Positions 44,693-54,205 of a DNA stretch of 64,000 nucleotides are shown piece after piece. The notes beneath the pieces were generated by a model. That model had not been told where the DNA came from. It searched no databases and saw only the letters and a program-made list of their open reading frames with translations. The DNA comes from Tumebacillus sp. BK434 (GTDB lineage Bacteria; Bacillota; Bacilli; Tumebacillales; Tumebacillaceae), in NCBI RefSeq assembly GCF_004340785.1, contig NZ_SLXS01000001.1:186001-250000 (forward strand). Direction: 5' to 3'. Position numbers and translations under genes: made by a program. Each line of letters starts with the position of its first letter. Positions within the stretch are counted from its first letter, which is position 1.

Positions 44693-47074
44693 ATGGGAAA
44701 AAGGAAACGTACGTGGCGCTGGACAGCAACAGCGGTCACGGCGGTATGCCTGTTGACCGGCATTCCGGGTTCCGCAGCGGCGGATGATGACATCAATCTG
44801 ACGGTAAGAGCGGGCTTTGACGGTTCGTATAAAGCCGGAACGTGGACCGTGATGCAAGTGACGCTTGAGAATAAAGGCCCGGATTTTCAAGGCGATGTGG
44901 AGATCGTGGAGAAAGCGTCGACCACGCAGCCGAACAGCGGGCATTATGGCACCTACCGCAAGCCGGTAGTGCTGCCGAAAGGGACAACCAAGCAGGTGCT
45001 GATCGAAGTGCCGGCCGGCTATCTGGAGCAGCCGCTCACCGTGCGGCTCGTCGATGCGGCGGGCAAGGTGGAGGCGAAGCACAGCCCTGGTATCACCTCG
45101 CCGATGGACAATCAGTTGCTGATCGGCGCGATCTCAGCCAAAGAGTCCGACTTGGCGTTTCTGACCAAGACGGCCGGCCCCGGCATTGGGGATCGGGTCC
45201 ACGTGCGCGAACTGGATGGCACCAATCTGCCGGAGAAGGCCGATCTGCTGCGGTCGCTCGATGTGCTGGCGATCAACCATGCGCCACAGGAGAAGCTGAC
45301 CCCGGAGCAGATCGCAGCGGTCAAAGCCTGGGTTGAAGGCGGCGGCAACCTGCTGCTCGCCGGCGGCGCACAGTATGCGGGCGGGGCCGGGCTGTTTGCC
45401 GACCTGTCGCCGGTGACGGCGGGGGGCACGGTCGAGGTCCGCGACCTGTCCGGATTGGAAAAGCTGGCCGGGCAGAAGCCGAACTTGAACCAATTGACGG
45501 TGACCGGCGCGACGCTGAAGCCCGGTGCGCAAGCTTTAGCCGAGGCGGGGGATCTGCCCCTGATCGCCTGGCAGCCGGTCGGCGCGGGCAAAGTTTTTTA
45601 TGCCGGTTATGACCTCAGCGTGGAGCCGCTCGCGTCTTGGACGGGCAATGCGGAACTGTGGAAGCGGGTGCTTACCGAGCGGGCCACAGGAACGGTGCAA
45701 AAGGAGACGGTAAACCCGGGCTATCAGCTGACCAACCTGGCGCGCACGGCGGGGAGCTTTCCCAATCTCGTGCCGCCGATGCGGATACTGGCGCTGGCCT
45801 TTGGCGCGTATGTGCTGATCGCGGGACCTGGGCTGTACCTGTTCCTGCGCCGCAAGAACCGTGGCGAATGGGCGTGGGCGCTGATTCCCGCCACCTCGAT
45901 CGTGTTCGCAGCCGGGATATTCGGCTTCGGCGCTTTGGAGCGCGGGTCTGGTCCGGTGACGCAGACGCTGGCCCATATTCAGCTGAAAAGCGCCGATGCC
46001 GCCGACGTGCAGGCGGCAGCAGCGTTTGTCATCCCCAGCGGCGGCAACTATTCGGTGGAGGCGAAGGCAGACGGGCGGATCGCGCCGCTCAACCCTAACT
46101 ATTCCTACAATGAACAGGGGCTGCAGGCACAGGTGGTGCAAGAGGGCGCAAAACTGTCGGTCGTCTATGAAAGCGTCGAGTATTTCACCTCGCGCGAGGC
46201 GGATGTATCGGCAACGGTCAGCGGCTTAGGTCTGGTGACGGCCGATCTGACGCTGGATGATGCAGGCCGGATCAAAGGAACGCTGGTCAACGACTCCAAG
46301 CTCGACCTGGAGCGGCTGCACCTGATCGCCGGAGCTTCTTCATTTGAGGTCGGCGACCTGAAGGCGGGGGAAAGCAAGACGATCGATGCAACGTTCCACT
46401 ATACGGCACCGTCGTCCAACATGGCGATGCATCAGACGCTGCGCGACAAACTGGTCGGCAGCTCCTACATGCAGTATGGCCCGGCCTTTGACATCGAAGA
46501 GGAGCGCAGACGGACGCTGGTCGACTTTGGCCTGCAGCCGTACAAGTTAGGGCAGGCGGATGTGGCGCTGATCGGCTTCAGCAAGAGCCCGCTCGATCTG
46601 TATACGATCGACGGAGCGGCGGTGCAGGCGGAGACGCGCTCGCTGGTCACGCAGGATCTGACGCTGAAGCACGGCACGGGTCTGGTCAAATGGCCGCTGG
46701 GGATGGTGCGGCCCAAGCTGATCAACGCGGAGGGAAATGTGAGCATCAACCAGATTGAACTGATCCTGCAAGGCGGCTCGATCGATCTGGAGTATGATCT
46801 GCAACTGGCGCCGGGCTTTGTGGCGGCGAAGGCGCAGATCGACCTCGACGAGTCGATGTATGCGTTGCTAAAGAAACGGTATTTCAACTGGAAGACCCAG
46901 CGGTGGGAGGACGTGAACGGCAAGCTGTTGACCGATCTGTCGGCGGCCGACCTGCAGAAGTACATGTCGCCGGATGGGATCATGCGGGTACAACTGCAAG
47001 GCGATTCGCAGCTGGCGAGCGGACCGTTCCTGCATTTCCCGAGCATGGGCGTGGAAGGGAAGGTGTCGCCATGA
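44693..47074 (+). CDS. Large exported membrane protein with GATase-like domain
   Basis: 793 residues. A signal peptide (1-27, ends GSAAA) precedes a beta-sandwich domain (about 30-120). A Rossmann-like segment (about 140-330: LDVLAINHAPQEKLTPEQIAAVKAWVEGGGNLLLAGG) resembles the class I amidotransferase-like fold of DUF4350-type membrane proteins, without an evident catalytic Cys. Two membrane segments (362-383 and 390-412) and an extracellular C-terminal half follow. ATG 44693 follows GAGAGG; an upstream in-frame ATG at 44591 lies in the terminator. It overlaps the ABC ATPase by ATGA and heads an eight-gene operon. Probably an accessory subunit of the ABC system; substrate unknown. Confidence 0.65.
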   Translation: MGKRKRTWRWTATAVTAVCLLTGIPGSAAADDDINLTVRAGFDGSYKAGTWTVMQVTLENKGPDFQGDVEIVEKASTTQPNSGHYGTYRKPVVLPKGTTKQVLIEVPAGYLEQPLTVRLVDAAGKVEAKHSPGITSPMDNQLLIGAISAKESDLAFLTKTAGPGIGDRVHVRELDGTNLPEKADLLRSLDVLAINHAPQEKLTPEQIAAVKAWVEGGGNLLLAGGAQYAGGAGLFADLSPVTAGGTVEVRDLSGLEKLAGQKPNLNQLTVTGATLKPGAQALAEAGDLPLIAWQPVGAGKVFYAGYDLSVEPLASWTGNAELWKRVLTERATGTVQKETVNPGYQLTNLARTAGSFPNLVPPMRILALAFGAYVLIAGPGLYLFLRRKNRGEWAWALIPATSIVFAAGIFGFGALERGSGPVTQTLAHIQLKSADAADVQAAAAFVIPSGGNYSVEAKADGRIAPLNPNYSYNEQGLQAQVVQEGAKLSVVYESVEYFTSREADVSATVSGLGLVTADLTLDDAGRIKGTLVNDSKLDLERLHLIAGASSFEVGDLKAGESKTIDATFHYTAPSSNMAMHQTLRDKLVGSSYMQYGPAFDIEEERRRTLVDFGLQPYKLGQADVALIGFSKSPLDLYTIDGAAVQAETRSLVTQDLTLKHGTGLVKWPLGMVRPKLINAEGNVSINQIELILQGGSIDLEYDLQLAPGFVAAKAQIDLDESMYALLKKRYFNWKTQRWEDVNGKLLTDLSAADLQKYMSPDGIMRVQLQGDSQLASGPFLHFPSMGVEGKVSP

Positions 47075-47997
47075 TCCGCACGGTAGGTCTGACCAAGCGA
47101 TATGGCAAGTACAAGGCGGTCGATGATCTCAACCTGCATATCGAGAAAGGCTCCTGTTTTGGTTTTGTCGGGCCGAACGGAGCGGGGAAATCGACGACGA
47201 TGTCGGTGCTGGCAACCCTGCTGGAACCGACGTCCGGGCACGCCTATGTCGGCGGGTATGACGTGATCGAAGAGCCGTCGCAAGTGCGCCAGCTGATCGG
47301 TTATATGCCGGACTTCTTTGGGGTGTATGACAATTTGACGGCGGTGGAGTACCTGGAGTTTTACGCCGGGGCTTACAAGGTGCCGAAAGAGAACCGGATG
47401 GCGCTGATCGCCGACCTGCTGGAACTGGTCAACCTGTCGGGCAAAGCGGACGCGTTTGTCGACACGCTGTCCCGGGGGATGAAGCAGCGGCTGGGGCTGG
47501 CCCGCTGCCTGATTCATGACCCGCAGGTGCTGATCCTCGACGAGCCGGCCTCGGGCCTTGACCCGCGGGCGCGGATCGAGATGAAGGAGATCTTGAAAGA
47601 GCTGCGCAGCATGGGCAAGACGATCTTGATCTCTTCACATATCCTGCCGGAGCTGGCCGAGATGTGCGACACGATCGGCATCATCGAACAGGGCAAGCTG
47701 ATCGCGATGGCGCCGGTCGACCAGATCGCCGCTCAGGTGGCGGGGCACCGCGTCTTGCGCGTGCGCCTGCTCGACCGGTTGGAAGAGGCGGCTCGGCTTC
47801 TGGAACAGTCGGAGCTGGTCACCCGGGCTGAGGTGGAAGATGGCGCGGTGCTCGTCACGTACACGGGCGATGATGCGGGGCAAGTGATCCTGCTCTCGGC
47901 GCTGGTGCAAAACGGACTGCCGGTGCTGTCGTTCAGCGAAGAGGCGGGGAATCTTGAAGAAGTGTTCCTGACGGTGACGAAAGGGGTGGGATCATGA
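47071..47997 (+). CDS. ABC transporter ATP-binding protein
   Basis: 308 residues of the ABC-2/DrrA-like exporter class. Walker A GPNGAGKS is at 34-41, a Q-loop-type YMPDFFGVYDNLT follows, the signature is LSRGMKQRL (Arg for the second Gly position of LSGGQ), Walker B is LILDEP, then D-loop SGLD and H-loop SSH. A C-terminal regulatory piece (about 225-308) ends in EEVFL, common in this class. The start overlaps the upstream stop, and the next gene overlaps its stop. With the permease it forms an exporter or a mechanochemical membrane complex (GldA/NosF-like). Confidence 0.92.
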   Translation: MIRTVGLTKRYGKYKAVDDLNLHIEKGSCFGFVGPNGAGKSTTMSVLATLLEPTSGHAYVGGYDVIEEPSQVRQLIGYMPDFFGVYDNLTAVEYLEFYAGAYKVPKENRMALIADLLELVNLSGKADAFVDTLSRGMKQRLGLARCLIHDPQVLILDEPASGLDPRARIEMKEILKELRSMGKTILISSHILPELAEMCDTIGIIEQGKLIAMAPVDQIAAQVAGHRVLRVRLLDRLEEAARLLEQSELVTRAEVEDGAVLVTYTGDDAGQVILLSALVQNGLPVLSFSEEAGNLEEVFLTVTKGVGS

Positions 47998-48887
47998 TCC
48001 AACGGCTGTTGTCGCTCGACTTTGTATCCAATCCGATCCTGCTGCGCGAGTTTCGCGCGCGGATGCGGACGCCGAAGACGGTGGTGCTGCTCGTGCTGTA
48101 CTTGGCGGTGCTCGGCGCTCTGACGATGGCGTTTATCTTTGTCTCCGGATTTGGCAGCGGCAACGCGACCCGTCCGGGGGAGAACCGTTACATCTTGATG
48201 GCGGTGGCGGTGATTCAGCTCGTGCTGCTGGCGTTTATCGCGCCGGGGCTGACGGCCGGAGCGATCTCCGGGGAGCGGGAGCGGCAGACGCTGAACATTC
48301 TGCTGACGACGCACCTGTCGCCGTTTAAGATCCTGTTCTCCAAGCTGATCTCGTCGATGGCGTTCATCTGGCTGGTGTTGTTCTCGACCTTGCCTTTGTA
48401 TGCGATCGTTCTGCTGCATGGCGGCGTGTCGCCGATCAAGCTGCTCTATATGTTCGGTTTCTATCTGGTCGTGATGGTGTCGTTTGGCGCGATCGGGCTG
48501 TTCTGCTCGACGTGGTTTAAACGGACCGGCGTGGCGGTGGTTGTGTCGTATCTGATCTCGCTGTTTTTGCTGGGTGGGACGGCGATTGCCGGCGAGATGA
48601 TCAATGTGTTTATGTCGGCGCTGACAGGGAATTACGTGGCGCGCCCGAGCCTGGCGTACATCACGGCGCTGAATCCGGTGATGAACATCTGGCAGATTTT
48701 TGAGCCAAATTCGTACATGTTCACGATGGGCCAGAACAACAAGCTTTTTCTGCCCCCGTGGCTGTATTTTTCATCTGTCTATCTGATTGCCTCGGTCCTG
48801 CTGATGTGGCTGTCGGTGCGGTTGCTGACGCCGGTCAAGCGGCGGATGGGCGAGAAGATTCAAGCGAAGCAAGAGGCGGCCGAATGA
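47994..48887 (+). CDS. ABC-2 family permease
   Basis: 297 residues with six membrane segments. It starts NPILLREFRARMRTPKTVVLL, a re-entrant start typical of ABC-2 permeases, and has the ISGERERQTLNILLTTHLSPFKIL cytoplasmic loop that contacts the ATPase. Two half-transporters would make a dimer with the preceding ATPase. It overlaps its neighbours by ATGA on both sides. No substrate can be assigned from sequence. Confidence 0.88.
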   Translation: MIQRLLSLDFVSNPILLREFRARMRTPKTVVLLVLYLAVLGALTMAFIFVSGFGSGNATRPGENRYILMAVAVIQLVLLAFIAPGLTAGAISGERERQTLNILLTTHLSPFKILFSKLISSMAFIWLVLFSTLPLYAIVLLHGGVSPIKLLYMFGFYLVVMVSFGAIGLFCSTWFKRTGVAVVVSYLISLFLLGGTAIAGEMINVFMSALTGNYVARPSLAYITALNPVMNIWQIFEPNSYMFTMGQNNKLFLPPWLYFSSVYLIASVLLMWLSVRLLTPVKRRMGEKIQAKQEAAE

Positions 48888-50524
48888 TTCCGCGCGAACT
48901 GATCACGGGATTGAACCCGGTGCGGCGGCGGTTGTGGATTCGGCAGTCGATCTATAAAACGGGATTTGGCGTACTCGGCGGTCTGGGGGCAGCATGTTTG
49001 CTGCTTCTGATCGCCCGTTTCGTTCCTATGCTCGGAAATGAGCTCTGGGCGGGCGGACTGGTGCTGTTCGGCGCATTGGCAGGTGCGGGGTGGAGTCTGT
49101 TCACGCCGCCGACCTATCAGCAGGCGGCGAAGGCGGTCGACCGCTACGGGCTGCAGGATCGGGTGAGCACGGCGCTTTCGTTTGCCGGGGACAGCTCCCT
49201 GATCGCCATGCTTCAACGGCAGGAAGCGGTCGAGAGGCTGTTGCAGCTGCGCGGGGAAGCGGCGCAGATCGTGAAGTATGAGCTGCCGAAGCAGGCGACC
49301 GGCCTTTTACTCGCGCTGGCGCTGCTGATGTCGGCGCTGACCGTGTGGGACAATCCGTTGAATCTGGTGGCGCAAGAGCGTCAGGCCGTCCAGAAGGAAG
49401 CGGAGAAGGCGGCGGAGCAAGCGAAAAAGGCGTTGGCGGAAGCGAAGCAACAGGCCGGGCTGAGCGAGAAAGACCAGGCGAAGCTGGATGCCGCGGAAGA
49501 GAAACTTTTGGAAGAGTTGAAAGAAGCGAAGACCCGGGAAGAGCTGGAGCGGGCGCTGGCGAAAGCGCAGTTGAAAGTGAAGTCGCTGGAAGACGAGTTG
49601 GCGCAGCGGGAGAAGGATCTCGCCAAAGCTGGAGCGAGCCTGTTGCAGTCGGAAGCGGCGAAGAAGCTGGGCGAAGCGCTGCAGAAAAAGGATTCGAAGG
49701 CGGTGCAGGAGGCTCTGGATGAGATGAAGGAGCAGTTGGCGTCGTTGTCGGAGGAGCAGCGCAAGCAATTGGCCGAAGCGCTGGCCAACGCTGGCGGGCA
49801 AGCGTTCAGTCAGGAGCTGCAGCAGGCGTTCCAAGCGGCCGCAAATGCACTGCAGCAGGGTAATCCGCAGCAGATGCAAAACATGCTCGGCTCGCTGGGC
49901 AACATGCTGAACGGCTCGACTGGGCAGCAGACCGCCGGGCTGCAGCAGCTCGGCACGGCCCTCGCCCAAGCGGGAGGCACACCAGGCGGCGTCTACGCAG
50001 ATGCAGGCGGGAACAGTTCGCAGAGCGGAAACGGTTCGCAAAGCGGAAACGGTTCGCAGAGCGGAAACGGTTCGCAGAACGGGAACGGGAACGGGAACGG
50101 GAACGGGAACGGGAACGGGAACGGGAACGGGAACGGGAACGGGAACGGAAACGGAAACGGAAACGGAAACGGAAACGGAAACGGAAACGGAAACGGAAAC
50201 GGAAACGGAAACGGCTCGGGCGGCACTGGAGCGGGCACCGGCGGTTCCGGCTGGGGCAACAGTGCAGGCGGACGTGAGACGATCATGGTGCCGGCCGGGG
50301 AATTTGGCGTTGGCGAACAGGGCAATGACGCAGGCGGCCCGCTCGGAAAGGGCTCCGGTGAGATGATCTCTGGCAGCGGCCAGGTGACGCCGGGCGTCGT
50401 GCGCCCGTATGAAGAGGTATACCGCGAATACGCGGACTACGCGCGGGAAAGCGTGGACCGCAGCTCCCTTCCTTTGAATGAACAGGAATTGGTGCGCGAC
50501 TATTTTTCGGAGATCGCTCCGTAG
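48884..50524 (+). CDS. Membrane coiled-coil protein with Gly-Asn tract
   Basis: 546 residues. Three membrane segments (about 26-45, 49-67, 146-163) are followed by an Ala/Lys/Glu coiled coil (about 165-310), a Gln-rich helix region, an SQSGNG repeat and then an uninterrupted Gly-Asn dipeptide tract (about 398-443). A short conserved-looking C-terminus (VVRPYEEVYREYADYARESVDRSSLPLNEQELVRDYF, in pieces) ends the protein. That end is typical of the membrane protein paired with MoxR/DUF58 genes. ATG 48884 overlaps the permease stop. The tract is surely flexible; its length may vary between strains. Function unknown. Confidence 0.7.
   Translation: MIPRELITGLNPVRRRLWIRQSIYKTGFGVLGGLGAACLLLLIARFVPMLGNELWAGGLVLFGALAGAGWSLFTPPTYQQAAKAVDRYGLQDRVSTALSFAGDSSLIAMLQRQEAVERLLQLRGEAAQIVKYELPKQATGLLLALALLMSALTVWDNPLNLVAQERQAVQKEAEKAAEQAKKALAEAKQQAGLSEKDQAKLDAAEEKLLEELKEAKTREELERALAKAQLKVKSLEDELAQREKDLAKAGASLLQSEAAKKLGEALQKKDSKAVQEALDEMKEQLASLSEEQRKQLAEALANAGGQAFSQELQQAFQAAANALQQGNPQQMQNMLGSLGNMLNGSTGQQTAGLQQLGTALAQAGGTPGGVYADAGGNSSQSGNGSQSGNGSQSGNGSQNGNGNGNGNGNGNGNGNGNGNGNGNGNGNGNGNGNGNGNGNGNGNGSGGTGAGTGGSGWGNSAGGRETIMVPAGEFGVGEQGNDAGGPLGKGSGEMISGSGQVTPGVVRPYEEVYREYADYARESVDRSSLPLNEQELVRDYFSEIAP
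50078..50214 (+). repeat. Hexanucleotide microsatellite in coding sequence
   Basis: Uninterrupted 6-base units: first GGGAAC repeated, then GGAAAC repeated, about 23 in all, coding Gly-Asn. An 18-base repeat (GGAAACGGTTCGCAGAGC type) lies just before. Because the unit is six bases, gain or loss by slippage keeps the frame. Confidence 0.92.
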
Positions 50525-50538
50525 GAGGTACTGGATAG

Positions 50539-51513
50539 ATGCTGGAACAACTGCAAACGCAACGTGACCGCATGAACGAAGTGCGAGGCCAGATCGGCCG
50601 CCAGGTCATCGGGCAGGAAAGCGTGGTCGAACAGGTGCTGTACTGCATCCTCGCCGGCGGCCACGCCCTGCTCGAAGGGGTGCCGGGCCTCGGCAAAACT
50701 CTGCTCGTCCGCACCATGGCCGACGTGATGGAGATGCAATACTCGCGCATCCAGTTCACCCCGGATCTGATGCCCGCCGACATCGTCGGCACGGAGATCT
50801 TGCGCGAAGAGCCGGGCGTCGGGATGAAATTCGTCTTCCAGCATGGGCCGATCCACGGTAACCTCGTCCTCGCTGACGAGATCAACCGCGCGACGCCGAA
50901 GACGCAGTCCGCTCTGCTCGAAGCGATGCAGGAAGCGGCCGTCACCGTCGGCGGACAGACGCGCAAACTACCGAAGCCCTTTTTTGTCCTCGCCACGCAG
51001 AACCCGCTGGAGCTCGAAGGCACCTACCCGCTGCCGGAAGCGCAGCTCGACCGCTTCTTGCTGAAAATTCAAGTGCCGTTCCCGACGCGCGAGGAGCTGC
51101 AACAGATCGTGCAACTCACCACCGGCGCGGCGCAAGAGGCGCTGACTGCCGTTTTGACCGGCGATGACATCCTGCAACTGCAGGCGACAGTCAGGGAGAT
51201 GCTGATCACGCCGGAGCTGGTCAACCAGGTCGTCGAGCTGATCTTCCGCTCCCAGCCCGACCAGGACGGCGCACCGGACGAAGTCCGCCGCTATGTCCGC
51301 TATGGAGCGGGCCCGCGTGCGGCGCAGGCGATCGTCAAAGTCGCCAAAGCGCGCGCTTTTTTGCAAGGCCGCCTGAACGTGTCGGCGGAAGACATCCGCG
51401 AAGTGGCCGTGCCCGCTTTGCGCCACCGCATCGGGATGAACTATGAAGCGGCAGCCGATCAGTACACGGTCGAGCAACTGATCGAACTGCTGCTCACGTG
51501 CGTGGGCTTATGA
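50539..51513 (+). CDS. MoxR-family AAA+ ATPase
   Basis: 324 residues. Walker A GVPGLGKT (47-54), the MoxR-typical RIQFTPDLMPADIVGTE, Walker B LVLADEINRATPKTQSALLEAM, sensor FVLATQNPLE and a C-terminal lid. MoxR ATPases act with DUF58 and von Willebrand A proteins as chaperones for membrane or exported complexes, often under stress. The ribosome binding site TAGGAGG lies between it and the upstream stop, and its own stop overlaps the DUF58 start. Highly confident family call. Confidence 0.95.
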   Translation: MLEQLQTQRDRMNEVRGQIGRQVIGQESVVEQVLYCILAGGHALLEGVPGLGKTLLVRTMADVMEMQYSRIQFTPDLMPADIVGTEILREEPGVGMKFVFQHGPIHGNLVLADEINRATPKTQSALLEAMQEAAVTVGGQTRKLPKPFFVLATQNPLELEGTYPLPEAQLDRFLLKIQVPFPTREELQQIVQLTTGAAQEALTAVLTGDDILQLQATVREMLITPELVNQVVELIFRSQPDQDGAPDEVRRYVRYGAGPRAAQAIVKVAKARAFLQGRLNVSAEDIREVAVPALRHRIGMNYEAAADQYTVEQLIELLLTCVGL

Positions 51514-52388
51514 GCCATGGATGGTTGACGCCGGCGTTTCTCGCCCGCCTCGAGCGGCTGCGCTTGCAGGTGCGGGAGATGCCTAGCCACCGGGGCGGGG
51601 CGCGGCGTTCCAAGCAGCTCGGCTCTTCGGTCGAGTTTGCCGAATACAGGCCCTATCTGCCGGGCGACGACCTGCGCCATCTGGACTGGCGGGCATACGC
51701 GCGGCTTGGGAAACTGTTTCTGAAAACTTTTTTTGACGAGCGCGACGTGCTGCTCTATCTGATGGTCGACGCCTCCCGCTCGATGGACTACCACGGCAAG
51801 TTGCAGCAGGCGCAGCACCTCGCCGCCGCACTCGGTTATCTCGGCCTGGCCGAAGAAGACCGCGTCGAGGCGCTGATCTTCGCCGACCGCGTGCGCGACA
51901 AGCTGGAGCGGCTGATGAGCAAGCAGTCGGCACCGCGCCTGTTTGCGATGCTCCAACAGGCCAAGGCGCTAGGCGTTGGCACGGAAGGGTCACTGGACTG
52001 GCTGACCCGTGCCGGGATGCCGACCGAGCCCGGCGTGGTGGTGATCCTGTCCGACTTTCTGTTTGCTGACGGGTATGAAGAGGCGCTGAAACGCCTGCAG
52101 GCCGCCCGGCACCAAGTGGTGGCGGTACAGATCTTGTCCCGTGAAGAGCTCGACCCGGGCTTCGCAGGCGACCTGCACCTGATCGACAGCGAAAGCGACA
52201 AAGGGCTCGACGTCGCCTTGTCGCCGTATGTGATCGGTCAGTACCGGGAAGCGGTCGCCGCCTATACGTCAGGGCTGAGCGCGTTCTGCCGCCGCCGCGG
52301 CATGTATCACGTGCTGGTGCCGGCGGAGGAGAGCCTGGAAGAGGCGATGTTTGGCCGTCTGCTGCGAACGGGGGTGATCGGACGATGA
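51510..52388 (+). CDS. DUF58 domain protein (MoxR partner)
   Basis: 292 residues. The DUF58 signature YRPYLPGDDLRHLDW is at about 50-65, inside a von Willebrand A-like fold with the DASRSMD metal-site motif (about 92-98). It is soluble and has no membrane segment. It is the usual partner of MoxR. The start ATG 51510 overlaps the MoxR stop and its own stop overlaps the BatA-like start. Confidence 0.93.
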   Translation: MSHGWLTPAFLARLERLRLQVREMPSHRGGARRSKQLGSSVEFAEYRPYLPGDDLRHLDWRAYARLGKLFLKTFFDERDVLLYLMVDASRSMDYHGKLQQAQHLAAALGYLGLAEEDRVEALIFADRVRDKLERLMSKQSAPRLFAMLQQAKALGVGTEGSLDWLTRAGMPTEPGVVVILSDFLFADGYEEALKRLQAARHQVVAVQILSREELDPGFAGDLHLIDSESDKGLDVALSPYVIGQYREAVAAYTSGLSAFCRRRGMYHVLVPAEESLEEAMFGRLLRTGVIGR

Positions 52389-54205
52389 GCTGGATGTCTC
52401 CCTGGATGCTGTCCTTTCTGGCGGCGCTGCCGGTCATCGCGATCCTCTATCTCCTGAAGCGGACGTATGAAAAAGTGACCGTGCCGAGCACGTTGCTCTG
52501 GGGACAGGTGCTCCGCGAGATGGAAGCGAACCGGCCGTGGCAAAAGCTGCGCCGCAATCTGCTCCTGCTCTTGCAACTGCTTCTCGCGCTGCTGCTGGCA
52601 CTCGCGCTGGCCCGCCCTGCTCTGCACGGGGAAGGCCCGGTCGCTGAGCACACGATCATCGTGCTCGACCTCTCGCCGTCGATGGCGGCGGAAGGCGCGG
52701 ACGGCACGCGGCTGGAAGCGGGCAAGAAAAAAGTGAAAGACCTCATCCAACAGCTCCATCCGCCCCAGCGCTTGACCTTGATCGCCATGGGGCAGGAACC
52801 TCGTGTGCTCGGCTCCGGCAGCGACTCGAACGAGCTGCTCAGCCGCCTCGACACGGCGGCACAGGAATACGGCAAGGCCGACTATGAAGGCGCGCTGTCC
52901 CTCGCTGCCGCCTTGTCGGTGCAGGAGCCGGAGAGCGACGTGCGGATCTACTCGGACGGCAACTGGGGCATCGACCCGGCCCTGCTGCCGAAATTTGGTC
53001 GCAAGCCGACGGTGGAAACGTCTGACGCCGCCGCCAACCTCGGGATTTACCACGCTGCAGGTCTCGTCAGCGGCACGGAAGGCCAACTGGTCGCGACGGT
53101 GAAAAACGACAGCGCCGCTGCGGTGACCGTCGAGGTGGAAGTGCTCGACAGCCAAGGCCGGGTGCTCGACGCCAAGCAGGTCGAGATCCCCGCGGAAGGA
53201 CAAGCGCCGCTGACGTGGACGCGCCTGCCCGCCGAGACTTATTACGAAGTGCGGCTTCCAGGAGCGGACGGGCTGGAAGCGGACAATCGTGTCACCGTCC
53301 TGCCGCAGGTGAGCACGACGAAAAAAGTCTGGCTCAGCACAGCGGGCAACGTCTTTCTGGAAAAAGCGCTCGGCATCGGCGGCAACACCACCGTCGAGCG
53401 TGGCGCCGACCCGGACACGCCGCCGCAAGACGCCGACTTGTACGTCTATGACGGCGTCTTGCCCAAAGCATGGCCAAGCGGCGCTGTCCTGCTGATCAAC
53501 CCGCCGCAGGGGGAAGGCATCTTCAAGACGGGCGGCCTGCTCGAACCGGGCAAGCTGCAAGCCGTCCGAGCTGACTCGCCGCTCCTGCAGCATATCGAAC
53601 TGGAAAAAGTTCATCTGAAAGCGGTGCGCCAGCTGGACGCGCCAGCCTGGCTGCAGCCGGTCGCCAAAAGCGGCGATGCGCCGCTGCTGCTGGCCGGTGC
53701 CGGCGAAGGACGGCGCGTCGCCGTGCTGGCGTTCGACCTGCACCAGTCCGACCTGCCGCTGTTGCCTTCGTTCCCGATTCTGATCAAGCAGATCAAAGCA
53801 TACCTTGCGCCTGCCTCCGGGACGGCGATCGGCCAAGTGACGGCCGGTGAGCGCGTCGCGCTGCTGCCGCCCGTCCGCGAACAGGGCTGGACGGTCACCG
53901 CTCCGGGCGGCGAGCGGACGGCGGTCACCAGCGAGATGATCGAGCTCGGATTCCGGCCCGCAGAGCCCGGCCTCTACCGCTTCCAAGGCAAGACGGAACA
54001 CGAGGTCAAACTGCTGGCCGTCACCATGCCGGAAACGGAGTCGAAGCTGGACGCGGCCAAAACGGCACTGCCGACCGACACCCGCGAGGAGCAGGGGGCA
54101 AAGCGGCAGGCGGAGAGCGGGCAGTTTGAGATCTGGCGCTATCTGGCGCTGATCGCTCTGCTCGTGCTGTTTGTGGAATGGGGGGTGTATAAGCGTGGGA
54201 TTTGA
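52385..54205 (+). CDS. BatA-like von Willebrand A membrane protein
   Basis: 606 residues. The N-terminus (1-80) is a BatA-type pair of membrane segments (LSFLAALPVIAILYLL ... LLLLLQLLLALLLALALA) separated by a charged loop with VPSTLLWGQV. A von Willebrand A domain follows with the metal motif DLSPS (D95). A beta-rich middle (about 230-330), a ligand-like domain, and a final membrane segment (about 582-600) complete it. The domain would face the outside. It overlaps both neighbours. Together with the next protein, MoxR and DUF58 it forms a Bat-like membrane complex. Confidence 0.85.
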   Translation: MSWMSPWMLSFLAALPVIAILYLLKRTYEKVTVPSTLLWGQVLREMEANRPWQKLRRNLLLLLQLLLALLLALALARPALHGEGPVAEHTIIVLDLSPSMAAEGADGTRLEAGKKKVKDLIQQLHPPQRLTLIAMGQEPRVLGSGSDSNELLSRLDTAAQEYGKADYEGALSLAAALSVQEPESDVRIYSDGNWGIDPALLPKFGRKPTVETSDAAANLGIYHAAGLVSGTEGQLVATVKNDSAAAVTVEVEVLDSQGRVLDAKQVEIPAEGQAPLTWTRLPAETYYEVRLPGADGLEADNRVTVLPQVSTTKKVWLSTAGNVFLEKALGIGGNTTVERGADPDTPPQDADLYVYDGVLPKAWPSGAVLLINPPQGEGIFKTGGLLEPGKLQAVRADSPLLQHIELEKVHLKAVRQLDAPAWLQPVAKSGDAPLLLAGAGEGRRVAVLAFDLHQSDLPLLPSFPILIKQIKAYLAPASGTAIGQVTAGERVALLPPVREQGWTVTAPGGERTAVTSEMIELGFRPAEPGLYRFQGKTEHEVKLLAVTMPETESKLDAAKTALPTDTREEQGAKRQAESGQFEIWRYLALIALLVLFVEWGVYKRGI

